64,000 nucleotides of DNA from SG8-30 sp963710135 (GCA_963710135.1 CAVPYY010000006.1:930001-994000), one strand, 5' to 3'. Shown: positions 34,135 through 43,404, counted from the first letter of the stretch. Numbers and translations: made by a program. Notes: generated by a model from the letters alone, not told the origin.

Positions 34135-34797
34135 ATGATCCTCGAAATTGCCGACGTCCTGAGCCCCAGCGAGATCCAGCGCCTGCGCGAAATCTCGCGT
34201 TCCGCTTCATTCGTCGACGGCAAGATCAGCAATCCGCACAACCAGGCCAAGAACAACCTGCAGGTCGACCCGCGCGAGGGAGGCTCACAGGATTCGGCGC
34301 GCATCGTGGCCCAGGCGCTGCAACGCAACGAGGAGTTCGCACGCTTCGCCTTCCCGGTCAGAATCGCCGCGCCGCTGTTGTGCCGTTATGACCAGGGCAT
34401 GAGCTATGGCAAGCATCCCGACTCGGCGTTCCTGCCCATGCAGCCCACGCCGCTGCGATCGGACGTGTCATGCACCGTCTTCATTGCGGATCCCACGAGC
34501 TATGAGGGCGGCGAGCTGTGCATTCATCTCGGCAACCGCCCGGTGATGGTGAAGGGCCCGGCGGGCTCCGCGGTCGTGTACCCCTCCACCACCATTCATG
34601 AAGTGCTCCCGGTCCGCTCCGGCCAGCGGCTGGTGGCAATCACCTTCGTCGAGAGCCAGATCGTCGACGAGCGGCACCGTGATCTGCTGTACACCCTGAA
34701 CGAGGTGGCGGCACTCGAAGGGCTCAACATGCAGTGGCAGAATCGCGTGCGGCTCGAACACGTCCGCCAGAGCCTGCATCGCATGTGGGCAAGGTAG
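34135..34797 (+). CDS. PKHD-type Fe(II)/2OG hydroxylase (PiuC/YbiX-like)
   Basis: 220 residues, the PiuC/YbiX length. Fe(II) ligands are His94 and Asp96 (YGKHPDSAF) and His155 (STTIHEVLPV), with Arg165 (GQRLVAITFVES) for 2-oxoglutarate. The beta-helix core runs from about residue 75 to 175, followed by the usual C-terminal helices. Homologues sit beside TonB-dependent siderophore receptors (piuA-piuC), which fits the upstream receptor, though their biochemical role is unclear. ATG at 34135 has GGAAG 9 bases upstream and a TATATT box about 50 bases upstream. Confidence 0.88.
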   Translation: MILEIADVLSPSEIQRLREISRSASFVDGKISNPHNQAKNNLQVDPREGGSQDSARIVAQALQRNEEFARFAFPVRIAAPLLCRYDQGMSYGKHPDSAFLPMQPTPLRSDVSCTVFIADPTSYEGGELCIHLGNRPVMVKGPAGSAVVYPSTTIHEVLPVRSGQRLVAITFVESQIVDERHRDLLYTLNEVAALEGLNMQWQNRVRLEHVRQSLHRMWAR

Positions 34798-34819
34798 CGC
34801 TGCCCCCGGCTGACTCGTC

Positions 34820-34850
34820 GGCCCGGCCCGGGGCGGATTGCGGCCGGGCC
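34820..34850 (+). terminator. possible terminator hairpin after the PKHD gene
   Basis: GGCCCGGCC and GGCCGGGCC form a perfect 9-bp stem with a 13-base loop. No T-tract follows, so it could act only as an mRNA-stabilising hairpin. Confidence 0.4.
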
Positions 34851-34979
34851 AGTCACCCCGCCTAAGACTAACGTCTAAACCGGCCGCCACCGGCCCCGCC
34901 GCTTCGACCAAAGTCGGGGCGTGAGCCCGCCGTCTCATTGCTAGATTGAGACGTAACCACCATCGGCAAACAGGGGGGC

Positions 34980-35243
34980 GTGGCGGTGAGCAAACAACGA
35001 CAAGGTGACTACTGGAAGAAGAATCTCCGTCTCATGGCGATGCTTCTGTCCGTCTGGTTCGTGGTGTCCTACGGCTTCGGGATCCTGCTGGCCGACTGGC
35101 TCGACCAGTTCCGGTTCTTCGGCTTCCCGCTCGGGTTCTGGTTCGCGCAGCAGGGCTCGATCTACGTGTTCGTCGTCCTGATCTGGGTCTATGTGGCGCT
35201 GATGAACCGCCTGGACCGCGAATTCGACGTCCACGAAGACTGA
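34980..35243 (+). CDS. DUF4212 small subunit of a sodium/solute symporter
   Basis: 87 residues with the family start QGDYWKKNLRLMAMLLSVWF and two membrane helices, ending in a charged tail. It is the small partner found immediately upstream of VC_2705-type sodium:solute symporters. It starts at GTG (34980 or 34986) after a GGGGGG stretch, and is followed 16 bases later by the symporter gene. The upstream bases 34851-34979 contain an imperfect TAAGAC/GTCTAA dyad and a TAGATT box. Confidence 0.9.
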   Translation: MAVSKQRQGDYWKKNLRLMAMLLSVWFVVSYGFGILLADWLDQFRFFGFPLGFWFAQQGSIYVFVVLIWVYVALMNRLDREFDVHED

Positions 35244-35259
35244 TCAGGAGTACCACAAC

Positions 35260-36982
35260 ATGTCAGTCATGACCTGGACCTACCTGATCGTCGGCCTGAG
35301 CTTCGCCCTCTACATCGGCATCGCCATCTGGTCGCGCGTCGGCTCGACCAAGGAGTTCTACGTCGCCGGCGGCGGCGTCGCCCGCTGGCCAACGGCATGG
35401 CCACCGCGGCCGACTGGATGAGCGCGGCGTCGTTCATCTCGATGGCCGGGCTGATCTCGTTCATGGGACGCGACGGCGCGGTCTACCTGATGGGCTGGAC
35501 CGGCGGCTACGTGCTGCTGGCGCTGCTGCTGGCGCCCTACCTGCGCAAGTTCGGCAAGTTCACCGTGCCGGACTTCGTCGGCGACCGCTACTACTCCGAG
35601 CACGGCGCGGCTGGTGGCGGTGATCTGCGCGATGTTCATCTCCTTCACCTACGTGGCCGGGCAGATGCGCGGCGTCGGCATCGTGTTCTCGCGCTTCCTC
35701 GAGGTGGACATCAACATCGGCGTGGTGATCGGCATGGTGATCGTGTTCTTCTACGCGGTGCTGGGCGGCATGAAGGGCATCACCTACACGCAGGTGGCGC
35801 AGTACTGCGTGCTGATCTTCGCCTACATGGTGCCGGCGATCTTCATCTCGATCATGCTGACCGGGCACGCCGGTGCCGCAGCTCGGGCTTCGGCTCGGAG
35901 TCGCTGGACGGCGGCGGCTACCTGCTGGACAAGCTCGACGGCCTGAGCACCGAGCTGGGCTTCGCGACGTACACCGTCGGGCACGAAGAGCGACGATCGA
36001 CGTGTTCTGCATCACCGCGGCGCTGATGGTCGGCACCGCCGGCCTGCCGCACGTGATCGTGCGCTTCTACACCGTGCCGAAGGTGCGCGACGCGCGCAAC
36101 TCGGCGGGCTGGGCGCTGTTGTTCATCGCGATCCTCTACACCACCGCACCGGCGGTCGCCGCCTTCGCGCGCACCAACCTGATCGAGACCATCAACGGCG
36201 CAGGACAGCCAGGGTGTCGCTGACCGCCGAGGCGCCGAGCTGGTTCGAGCAACTGGGAGACAGACCGGGCTGATCACGTGGCGAGGACAAGAACGGCGAC
36301 GGCGCGGCATGTTCGGTACGCGCAACGGACGACCGCAACGAGCTGACCATCGACCGCGACATCATGGTGCTGGCCAACCCGGAGATCGCCAAGCTGCCGG
36401 ACTGGGTGATCGCGCTGGTGGCGGCCGGCGGACTGGCGGCGGCGCTGTCGACCGCGGCCGGCCTGCTGCTGGTGATTTCCACGGCGATCGCGCACGACCT
36501 GCTGAAGAAGATGGTGATGCCGAACATCACCGAGAAGCAGGAGCTGCTGTGCGCGCGCATCGCGGCGGCCGCGGCGGTCGTGTCGTCGCCGGCTACCTCG
36601 GCATCAATCCGCCCGGCTTCGTCGCCCAGGTGGTGGCCTTCGCCTTCGGACTGGCGGCGTCATCGTTCTTCCCGGCGATCATCCTCGGGCATCTTCGACA
36701 AGCGCACCAACATGCAGGGCGCGGTGTCCGGCATGATCGTCGGCATCGCTGTTCACGGCGGCCTACATCGTCTACTTCAAGTTCGTGAACCCGGATGCCA
36801 ACACGGCGGAGCACTGGCTGTTCGGCATCTCGCCGGAGGGCATCGGCACGATCGGCATGCTGCTCAACTTCGTCGTGACGGTGACGGTCAGCCGCATGAC
36901 GGCGCCGCCGCCGGCCGAGATCCAGGACCTCGTCGACCACATCCGCGTGCCACGCGGCGCGGGAGCCGCCACCCACCACTAA
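35260..36982 (+). CDS. sodium:solute symporter, VC_2705/ActP-like (about ten frame changes)
   Basis: An SSS-family carrier of about 570 residues in pieces. In order these are LIVGLSFALYIGIAIWSRVG, MATAADWMSAASFISMAGLI, MFISFTYVAGQMRGVGIVFS, STIDVFCITAALMVGTAGLP, VALVAAGGLAAALSTAAGLL-type sequence, GYLGINPPGFVAQVVAFAFG, NMQGAVSGMIVGIAV and YIVYFKFVNPDANTAEHWLF. All segments appear once and in family order, but frames switch near 35385, 35610, 35870, 35890, 35985, 36200, 36290, 36590, 36690 and 36750. Many junctions read as a single extra G or C, or a missing C. ActP-like members take up acetate or other short carboxylates with Na+. The start is ATG at 35260 with AGGAG. Error is likelier than decay because the residue-level conservation is perfect between breaks. 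Confidence 0.8.
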
Positions 36983-36987
36983 CCCGC

Positions 36988-37066
36988 AAATGGGGACATT
37001 CTCTGTTTTCCTTCCTCGCGCCAGGCGAGCAGGAAATAGAGAATGTCCCCAAATAGAGAATGTCAC
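36988..37066. repeat. REP-like palindromic repeat with GGGGACATTCTCT arms
   Basis: The left arm TGGGGACATTCTCT (36991-37004) and the right arm AGAGAATGTCCCCA (37038-37051) form an inverted repeat extended by TTTTCC/GGAAAT, with a short GC-rich centre. A third partial copy, AAATAGAGAATGTC, follows as a direct repeat (37034-37047 and 37051-37064). The arms resemble GGGGACA-type elements that are repeated in many proteobacterial genomes. It lies between the symporter and the DUF294 gene and may act as a transcription or mRNA-processing signal. Confidence 0.65.
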
Positions 37067-37086
37067 CTGATTTATTAAGATAGGGC

Positions 37087-38904
37087 ATGGATACTGCCCT
37101 CAGAGAGTTCGATTTCTCGATTGCGCCGTTCGATCTGCTGACGCCCGAGCAGGCTGCGGCCCTCGGCCGGCGCATGGACATCGGCTTCGAGCCAGCGGGC
37201 TCGGTCATCCTCGAGGCCGGTGCCTCGTCCAATTTCCTGTACATGATCCTCAAGGGCCACGTCGGCGCCTTCGACCTGCCCGAGTCCGGCGGCGAGCCGA
37301 CGATGTTCGCCGAGTACGACACCGCGGACCTGTTCGGCTCGATGGCCTGCCTCACCGGCAGCTCGCGCCACCGCTACGAGGCGCTCGAGGACAGCCTGCT
37401 GTGGACCATCCCGGCCGACGCCTTCCGCGAGGCCGTCGAGGCCAATGGCCGTTTCGCCGCTTACTTCCTGGACTCGCTGTCGCGCAAGACGGCACTGCTG
37501 GAAACCTCCGCTTCACCCAGCGACATGGGGGAGCTGATGCTGACGCGCATCGGCGAGGCCGAGCTGGCGGAGGCCGTCATCGTGCCGGCCGGGTCGAGCA
37601 TCGCCGAGGCGACCCGCCGCATGCGCGACCGGCGCGTCGACTGCGTGTTCGTGGAGACTCCGGCCGGGCTTGGCATCTCCACCCGCACCGACCTGCTCGA
37701 CGCGATCGCGCTCGGCGGCCGGCCTTTGTCCGACCCTGTCGCCGCCGTCGCGACCTCGCCCATCGTGACCTGCGACGCGCAGGCGCCGCTGTTCCAGGCG
37801 CTGGTGGCGATGACCCGCAAGCGCATCGAGCGCGTCGCGGTCACCCGCCGCGGACAGCTGATCGGCACGCTGGGCCTCGCCGAAGTGCTGAGCCACTACT
37901 CCAGTCACTCCCACATCGTTGGGCTCCGCATCGAGCGTGCCAGGGACCGGGCCGAGCTGGCCGATGCGGCACGCGGTCTGACGATCCTGGTTCGCACCCT
38001 GAACGGCACGGGCGCCAAGATGCGCCATCTCGGCGAGCTCGTCAGCGCCCTGAATGCGCGCATCCTCGAGGCGTTGTACCGGCTCACCGTCCCCGCTGAA
38101 CTCGCCCAGCGCTGCTGCCTGCTGGTGCTGGGCAGCGAGGGCCGCAGCGAGCAGATCCTGAAGACCGACCAGGACAACGCCCTGATCCTCGGTGACGGCG
38201 TCAGCGACGCGGAGATGGCGCCCCACGCCGAAGCGCTCTCCGCGGGCCTGGCGGAGCTCGGTTACCCGCCCTGCCCGGGCGGCGTCATGGTGTCGAATGG
38301 CGAGTGGCGCGGCAGTCCCGCGCAGTGGCAGGAGCACATCGAGCGGCTGGTGCGCTCGACCGCGCCGGAGGCGCAGCTCGACACGGCCATTCTCATCGAT
38401 GCGCAACCCGTGGCGGGCGACCTCGCGCTGTACCTGCCCTTGCGCGCCGCGCTCTCCCGGCTCGGCCGCAACCAGATCTGGCTGCATCACTTCGTCCGCC
38501 CCGCCATCGAGTTCCACACGCCGCTCACGCTGCGCAACCCGTTCGGGCGTGAGTCGGCCGTCGACATCAAGCGTGGCGGCATCTTCCCGGTGGTGCACGG
38601 CCTGCGGGTGCTGGCCGTCGAACAGGGGCTCGAGTGCACGAATTCCTTCGAGCGGGCGACCCAGCTCGGCGAACGCAGGATCCTGAGCGAGCAGCTGACC
38701 GCGGACCTGCAGCAGGCGCTCGCGGTGATGCTGCGACTGCGCCTCGGTCAGCAGCTGCAGTCGACGCAGGAAGGCGTGGTGCCGGACAACCGCATCCAGC
38801 TCGGCGCGCTGCGCCGGCTGGATCGCGACCTGTTGCGCGACGCCCTCCGGGTCGTCAAGGACTTCCAGGCCTTCCTCGGCGCCAGATTCCGGCACGGGAT
38901 CTAG
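37087..38904 (+). CDS. cNMP-binding / CBS pair / DUF294 nucleotidyltransferase protein
   Basis: 605 residues in four parts. A cyclic-nucleotide-binding-like domain (residues 10-140, LKGHVGAFDLPESG) is followed by two CBS motifs (about 165-290) and a DUF294 nucleotidyltransferase domain with LVLGSEGRSEQILKTDQDNA. That segment carries the GS...D-x-D active-site pattern. A C-terminal DUF294 substrate-binding-like domain (about 460-600) completes it. This architecture regularly accompanies VC_2705-type symporters and a DnaQ-like exonuclease. The likely role is a nucleotide-sensing regulator, perhaps modifying a partner protein by nucleotidyl transfer (inference). A TAAGAT box ends 5 bases before the ATG. 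Confidence 0.88.
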   Translation: MDTALREFDFSIAPFDLLTPEQAAALGRRMDIGFEPAGSVILEAGASSNFLYMILKGHVGAFDLPESGGEPTMFAEYDTADLFGSMACLTGSSRHRYEALEDSLLWTIPADAFREAVEANGRFAAYFLDSLSRKTALLETSASPSDMGELMLTRIGEAELAEAVIVPAGSSIAEATRRMRDRRVDCVFVETPAGLGISTRTDLLDAIALGGRPLSDPVAAVATSPIVTCDAQAPLFQALVAMTRKRIERVAVTRRGQLIGTLGLAEVLSHYSSHSHIVGLRIERARDRAELADAARGLTILVRTLNGTGAKMRHLGELVSALNARILEALYRLTVPAELAQRCCLLVLGSEGRSEQILKTDQDNALILGDGVSDAEMAPHAEALSAGLAELGYPPCPGGVMVSNGEWRGSPAQWQEHIERLVRSTAPEAQLDTAILIDAQPVAGDLALYLPLRAALSRLGRNQIWLHHFVRPAIEFHTPLTLRNPFGRESAVDIKRGGIFPVVHGLRVLAVEQGLECTNSFERATQLGERRILSEQLTADLQQALAVMLRLRLGQQLQSTQEGVVPDNRIQLGALRRLDRDLLRDALRVVKDFQAFLGARFRHGI

Positions 38905-38906
38905 CG

Positions 38907-39498
38907 ATGCTGAAGCGTCTGCTGCGGGGAATGCTGCCGGCCGGGTTGCGCGGCTGGCCGCCGCACGACGCGCCGCTGGTCTCGCTGGATGTCGAGACGA
39001 CCGGACTCGACCCGACCACGGCGCAGATCCTGTCCATCGGCGCGGTGCCGATCGTCGGCCGTCGCGTGATCGTCAGCGAACGATTCGAGCTACTGCTCAG
39101 GCGCGAGCAGCCGACCCATGAAGACACCGTACGTATCCACCGCCTGCGCGCGATGGACCTCGCCGATGGGGTCGCACCCGACGAGGCCTTGCGGCGCTTC
39201 CGCGACTGGCTGGGCGACCGGCCGATACTGGGATACTGCGTCGACTTCGACCGCAGTGTGCCTGAATCGCGCGCTGCAGGTGGCCGGGGCCCGCAAACTC
39301 GACGTTGCCGCCTACGACCTGCGCGAACTGTACCGCCGCCGCCAGGCGAGCGAGGTGCAGGACCGCGCGCAGCTGCCGGGTCTGGACGGCATCCTGGCGG
39401 CAACCGGCGTGCCGCCGCTCGCGCGCCACACCGCCATCGGCGATGCGGTGGCGACCGCGCTGGCCTACCTGGCGCTGCGCCACCGCGCCGGCGACTGA
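38907..39498 (+). CDS. DnaQ-like 3'-5' exonuclease (one frame change)
   Basis: About 197 residues. Exo I reads LDVETTGLD, Exo II lies around YCVDFDRSV and Exo III is HTAIGDAVAT with the DEDDh histidine. Near 39255 an extra G shifts the frame; removing it restores SVLNRALQVAGARKLDV. The gene starts 3 bases after the DUF294 gene and is certainly cotranscribed. Such exonucleases always travel with this symporter-DUF294 cluster in my experience of the family, but the substrate is unknown. It is not the replicative epsilon subunit. Confidence 0.85.
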
Positions 39499-39603
39499 CG
39501 CCAGCCGGGCGGCCGCGGTCCGCACCCGCCGTTTCCGTCCGCAGCTTGCGGCGCTGGCGAGGTAGACTGCGACGGAGCGCGTCGCCCCCCTGGAGCTGCC
39601 TCG

Positions 39604-40530
39604 ATGGATTCCATTCCCGCCCCTTTCAACCATCTGCCCGACTGGCTGATCCAGCCCTGGTTCACCATCGGCGACACGCCGATCACGTTCACGCGGCTCG
39701 CCTCGATCGCCATCATCATCGTGCTGGCCTGGTGGGCGTCCAAGCTGGTCGAGGGCGGCCTGCACCGCCTGGCCAAGCGGCTCGACGCGGACGGCACCCA
39801 GGGCAGCGGCGTCTATGCCTTCAGCCGCGTGGCCCGCTATCTGGTGCTGTTCCTGGGCTCGGCCATCGGCCTGACGTTCATGGGCTTCGACCTGACCAGC
39901 CTTGCGATCCTCGGCGGTGCCATCGGCGTCGGCATCGGCATCGGCCTGCAGGGGCTGTTCGGCAACCTGTTCGCCGGCCTGGTGATCCTGTTCGAACGCT
40001 CGATCAAGGTCGGCGACTACGTCGACCTGCAGTCCGGCGTCGTCGGCAAGGTCAGCGAAATCAGCATGCGCTACACGCGCATCACCACCAATGATTCGGT
40101 CGACATCTTCGTACCCAACTCGGAGCTGACCGGCGGGCAGGTGATCAACTGGAGCTATGGCGACAACTACCGGCGCATCCACGTGCCGTTCGGCGTCGCC
40201 TACGGCACCGACAAGGACCTGGTCAGGGAAGCCGGCATGGCGGCCGCCGAGCAGATCGACGGGACCATCCGGACACAAGGCCGCGAGCCGGACGTCTGGC
40301 TGGTGTCGTTCGGCGATTCCAGCCTGAACTTCGAGCTCATCGTCTGGGTGGAACACAAGCTGCTGGTTGCGCCGGGCCGTACCCAGGCCAAGTACCTGTG
40401 GGCCATCGAGTCAGAGCTCGCGGCGCGCGGCATCGAGATTCCGTTCCCGCAGCGCGACCTGCACCTGCGCTCGGGCACGGTGCGCATCGAGAACAGCGAC
40501 GGCGCGCGTGCGACCCTGAGCGCCGGCTGA
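39604..40530 (+). CDS. small-conductance mechanosensitive channel (MscS family)
   Basis: 308 residues with three membrane helices in the first 110 residues. The MscS pore region is typical: LAILGGAIGVGIGIGLQGLF, then FAGLVILFERSIKVGDYVDL, leading into the cytoplasmic beta domain (VPNSELTGGQVINWSYGD). The channel releases solutes under membrane tension during osmotic downshock. A TAGACT box lies about 40 bases upstream of the ATG with CTGGAG as ribosome-binding site. The frame is intact. It is convergent with the LapA-like gene. Confidence 0.92.
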   Translation: MDSIPAPFNHLPDWLIQPWFTIGDTPITFTRLASIAIIIVLAWWASKLVEGGLHRLAKRLDADGTQGSGVYAFSRVARYLVLFLGSAIGLTFMGFDLTSLAILGGAIGVGIGIGLQGLFGNLFAGLVILFERSIKVGDYVDLQSGVVGKVSEISMRYTRITTNDSVDIFVPNSELTGGQVINWSYGDNYRRIHVPFGVAYGTDKDLVREAGMAAAEQIDGTIRTQGREPDVWLVSFGDSSLNFELIVWVEHKLLVAPGRTQAKYLWAIESELAARGIEIPFPQRDLHLRSGTVRIENSDGARATLSAG

Positions 40531-40540
40531 GGCGCGTCGC

Positions 40541-41008
40541 TCAGGGCATCTGCGCCGGCGTGGTGTCGGCAACTGCGCGCTCGAGCCGGTCGTCCACCTC
40601 GCCGACGGCGGCCGCCAGCGAATTCGCGGCCGTGTTGATCTCCTCCCGCAGCCGGCCTTCGGACGCGGTCTGCGCCTCGCGCAGCCCGGCGATCTCCTGC
40701 TCGAGGTACTGGCGCAATTCCGTGAACCTGGACGCCTCGGCCTGGTCGGCGAGCTCCCGCTGGCGCCGGAGCTCCTCGGCGTGCTTGCGGTTGGCCGACA
40801 GGGCGCTCATCTGCACGAACACGACGTACGCGAGAAACACGGCCGTCAGCACGGCGGTGAAGCCGAGCATCAGCAGTCCGAGCGGCGCCTCGACCCGCGC
40901 GAACAGCACCGACAGTTCCGTCGGTGTGTTGAATGCCTGCCAGTTGACGACCGAGAAAACCGCGAGCAGCACCAGCAGCAGGACGATGAGCAGGCTGCGA
41001 ACGTTCAT
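40541..41008 (-). CDS. LapA-domain membrane protein with coiled coil
   Basis: 155 residues. Two membrane helices (LLIVLLLVLLAVFSVVNWQA and LLMLGFTAVLTAVFLAYVVF) match the LapA/DUF1049 domain. A charged coiled coil of about 80 residues follows (HAEELRRQRELADQAEASRF). The function of this family is unclear; in enterobacteria LapA works with LapB in lipopolysaccharide control. GAGG lies 8 bases before the ATG. Single-gene unit. Confidence 0.75.
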   Translation of the reverse strand: MNVRSLLIVLLLVLLAVFSVVNWQAFNTPTELSVLFARVEAPLGLLMLGFTAVLTAVFLAYVVFVQMSALSANRKHAEELRRQRELADQAEASRFTELRQYLEQEIAGLREAQTASEGRLREEINTAANSLAAAVGEVDDRLERAVADTTPAQMP

Positions 41009-41091
41009 GGGAGCAACCTCGAGAGAGACTGCTCCTACCTTACTCTCCTGAGCGTCGCGCTGCGATCGTGGTCTCTACGCCGGTCGCTCGC

Positions 41092-43299
41092 TCAGCAACC
41101 GCCGAGCCCCGCGATCCAGTCGTTGATCAACGCCACGCCCTGGGCATCGATCACGTGGCTCGACAGCGGCGGCATGCCGCTCGCGTCGCGACGATCCATC
41201 CGCAGCTTCAGCACCGAGCGGTCCGGCTCGCCGGGCGCGACGATGCGCGCCCCCGCGACGCCGAGGTCGCCGGCCTGCGGCGCCACGTTGCAGGTGTTGG
41301 TGGCGGCGAGCAGCGTCGAATAGCGCAGGTCCATGGGACTGGGTGTGGAGCCGCCGGGCCGATGGCAACTGGCGCAGTTGGTGTGCAGGTACGCCCGCGC
41401 GCGTTCCGGCAGGCTGCCGCCACCGAACGGATCCGGCAACGCGGGCTGCTGCGCGGCGGGCGGCGCGAGCGCGGTGGAGAACATGCCGATGGCGTCCAGC
41501 GTCGTCAGCTGGTTGGCGGTGCGGCCGGTGGCCGCGTAGGTGAAGTCACCATTGAGCTGCGCCACTTCGAGTCCGAGACTGCGCCCCGCGCCCTGGGTGT
41601 GGCACTGCAGGCACTGCGCCTCGCTCGGGATCGACCAGTCCTGCCCGCCGACCCTGACCGTCGCGCCGCCGCGCACCCGCGTGGCCGCCGTTTGCGCGGT
41701 GTTCCACTGATAGGTGTAACCGGCCCAGACGCCGTCCGGGTGGCGCATGAACAACCGCGTCTCCACCAGCTGCCCCTGCAGGCGGAAGCTCTTGACCAGC
41801 ACCGTGCCGTTCGGAAACTCGAAGTCACCGTCGCTCTGGATGCTGATCGTGCTGCCGTCCGGCACGGCCAGCCAGCGCTCCTTGCTGGCGCCGTCCGACC
41901 AGAACGGGGCGTTCGGCTCATAGGGAATCAGCCCGGCGGCCGGCTGGCGCGGGTCGCTCGCCAGCACGCAGCCGGTCTGGGACAACTGGTCGGGCACGGT
42001 GTCGTTCACGCCCCCGCCGGTCTGCTGCAGTCGATACAGGCCGCCGCCGTAGTCGACGACATACAGCTCGCCGTCGACGCCCTCGCCAAACGAGGAAATC
42101 GACAGGCCACTCTGCGCGAGCTCGACGCGCGATTCGTTCGGGGTCGGCCCCGCCTGGTAAGCGAAGATCCGGCCCGACGCGAAGTCGCCGAACACGTAGC
42201 GCCCCGCCAGCGCCGGCGCGGCGCTGCCGCGATAGACGTAGCCGCCGGTTACGGAGGCACCGAGCGAACGGCCGTACTCGGCGACCGGATCGATCAGCGG
42301 CTCGCCGCCGGCGCCCGTGGTTGGGCAGTTGCTCGACGGGTTGTAGCAATGCGCACCCTCGCGGAAGCGCCAGCCGTAGTTGCCGCCGCGCTGGATGCGG
42401 TCGATTTCCTCCCAGGCATTCTGGCCGACGTCGCCGGCCCACAGATCGCCGGTCGCGCGGTCGAAGCTCCAGCGCCAGGGATTGCGCAGACCGTAGGCGT
42501 AGATCTCGGGGCACGGCTGCGCCCCGGTGCCATTCGTGCAACGCGGATTGGCGGCAAACGGATTGTCCGGCGGAATGCCGTAGGGCACGGCGCTGTCGAC
42601 GTCGATGCGCAGCATCGCGCCGAGCAGGTTGGTGGTGGTCTGCGCGTTGTTGTCCGGGTCGCCGCCCGAGCCACCGTCACCGATGCCGAAGTACAGCCGG
42701 CCGTCGGGGCCGAAGGCGATGTGCCCGCCATTGTGGTTGCTGAACGGCTGGTCGACGGTCAGCAGCACCTCCTCGCTCGACGGCGAGAGCGTCTGCCCGC
42801 CATCGAGCGAGGTGAAACGCGCCAGCACCGAGCGGCGCGGATTCGCGGCCGTGTAGGAGAGGAACACCTCGCGGTTGTTGGCGAAGTCCGGGTGGAAGGC
42901 GACACCCAGCAATCCCTGCTCGCCCCCGGAGAGCACCCGGCTGCGGATATCGATGAACGCCGTCGGCGTCGGGTTGGCGCCGTCGGCGAAGGTCATCACC
43001 CTGCCCGCCTGCTCCACCACGAACCAGCGGCTCGCGTCGCCCGGCGCCTGCAGCAGCGCGACCGGACTGGAGAAAGACAGCGACGGAAAGACGCGCTGCA
43101 CGCCGATGCTGGCGGTCGACGTCGGGCGTGCCGGCGCCACGCAGCTGGTGTTCGCCGGACGCTGGTTGAGCCCGCCGGTCGGCGGCGGGGGCGGCGGCGG
43201 TGGGGGTGGCGGGGGCGCCGAGCCCGCGCCGTCGCCGCCTCCGCCACAGGCTGCGACCAGCAGCAGGGCGGGCATCCAGGTGGAGATTCGCTTCAACAC
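41092..43299 (-). CDS. lipoprotein PQQ-type sugar dehydrogenase fused to a cytochrome c-like domain
   Basis: 735 residues. The signal ends in the lipobox LLLVAACG, followed by a Gly/Ala segment and a run of 12 prolines. Residues about 60-420 form a six-bladed beta-propeller of the glucose/sorbosone dehydrogenase family (HNGGHIAFGPDGRLYFGIGD, GLRNPWRWSFDRATGDLWAG), which uses PQQ. The C-terminal 300 residues contain two c-type haem sites, CLQCH and CASCH. The fusion would oxidise a sugar or aldehyde and pass electrons to its own haems. The substrate and direct PQQ binding are not proven. Intact frame. Confidence 0.85.
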   Translation of the reverse strand: MLKRISTWMPALLLVAACGGGGDGAGSAPPPPPPPPPPPPTGGLNQRPANTSCVAPARPTSTASIGVQRVFPSLSFSSPVALLQAPGDASRWFVVEQAGRVMTFADGANPTPTAFIDIRSRVLSGGEQGLLGVAFHPDFANNREVFLSYTAANPRRSVLARFTSLDGGQTLSPSSEEVLLTVDQPFSNHNGGHIAFGPDGRLYFGIGDGGSGGDPDNNAQTTTNLLGAMLRIDVDSAVPYGIPPDNPFAANPRCTNGTGAQPCPEIYAYGLRNPWRWSFDRATGDLWAGDVGQNAWEEIDRIQRGGNYGWRFREGAHCYNPSSNCPTTGAGGEPLIDPVAEYGRSLGASVTGGYVYRGSAAPALAGRYVFGDFASGRIFAYQAGPTPNESRVELAQSGLSISSFGEGVDGELYVVDYGGGLYRLQQTGGGVNDTVPDQLSQTGCVLASDPRQPAAGLIPYEPNAPFWSDGASKERWLAVPDGSTISIQSDGDFEFPNGTVLVKSFRLQGQLVETRLFMRHPDGVWAGYTYQWNTAQTAATRVRGGATVRVGGQDWSIPSEAQCLQCHTQGAGRSLGLEVAQLNGDFTYAATGRTANQLTTLDAIGMFSTALAPPAAQQPALPDPFGGGSLPERARAYLHTNCASCHRPGGSTPSPMDLRYSTLLAATNTCNVAPQAGDLGVAGARIVAPGEPDRSVLKLRMDRRDASGMPPLSSHVIDAQGVALINDWIAGLGGC

Positions 43300-43404
43300 G
43301 GCAGCTGCCTCCCTGCGGGCCGACGACCTCGACCGCCTTCGGACCCTAGCATCGCCGCCTGCTGGCGGGCCACCCCGCGCGGGTCTGCATCTGGCGACAC
43401 CGGC

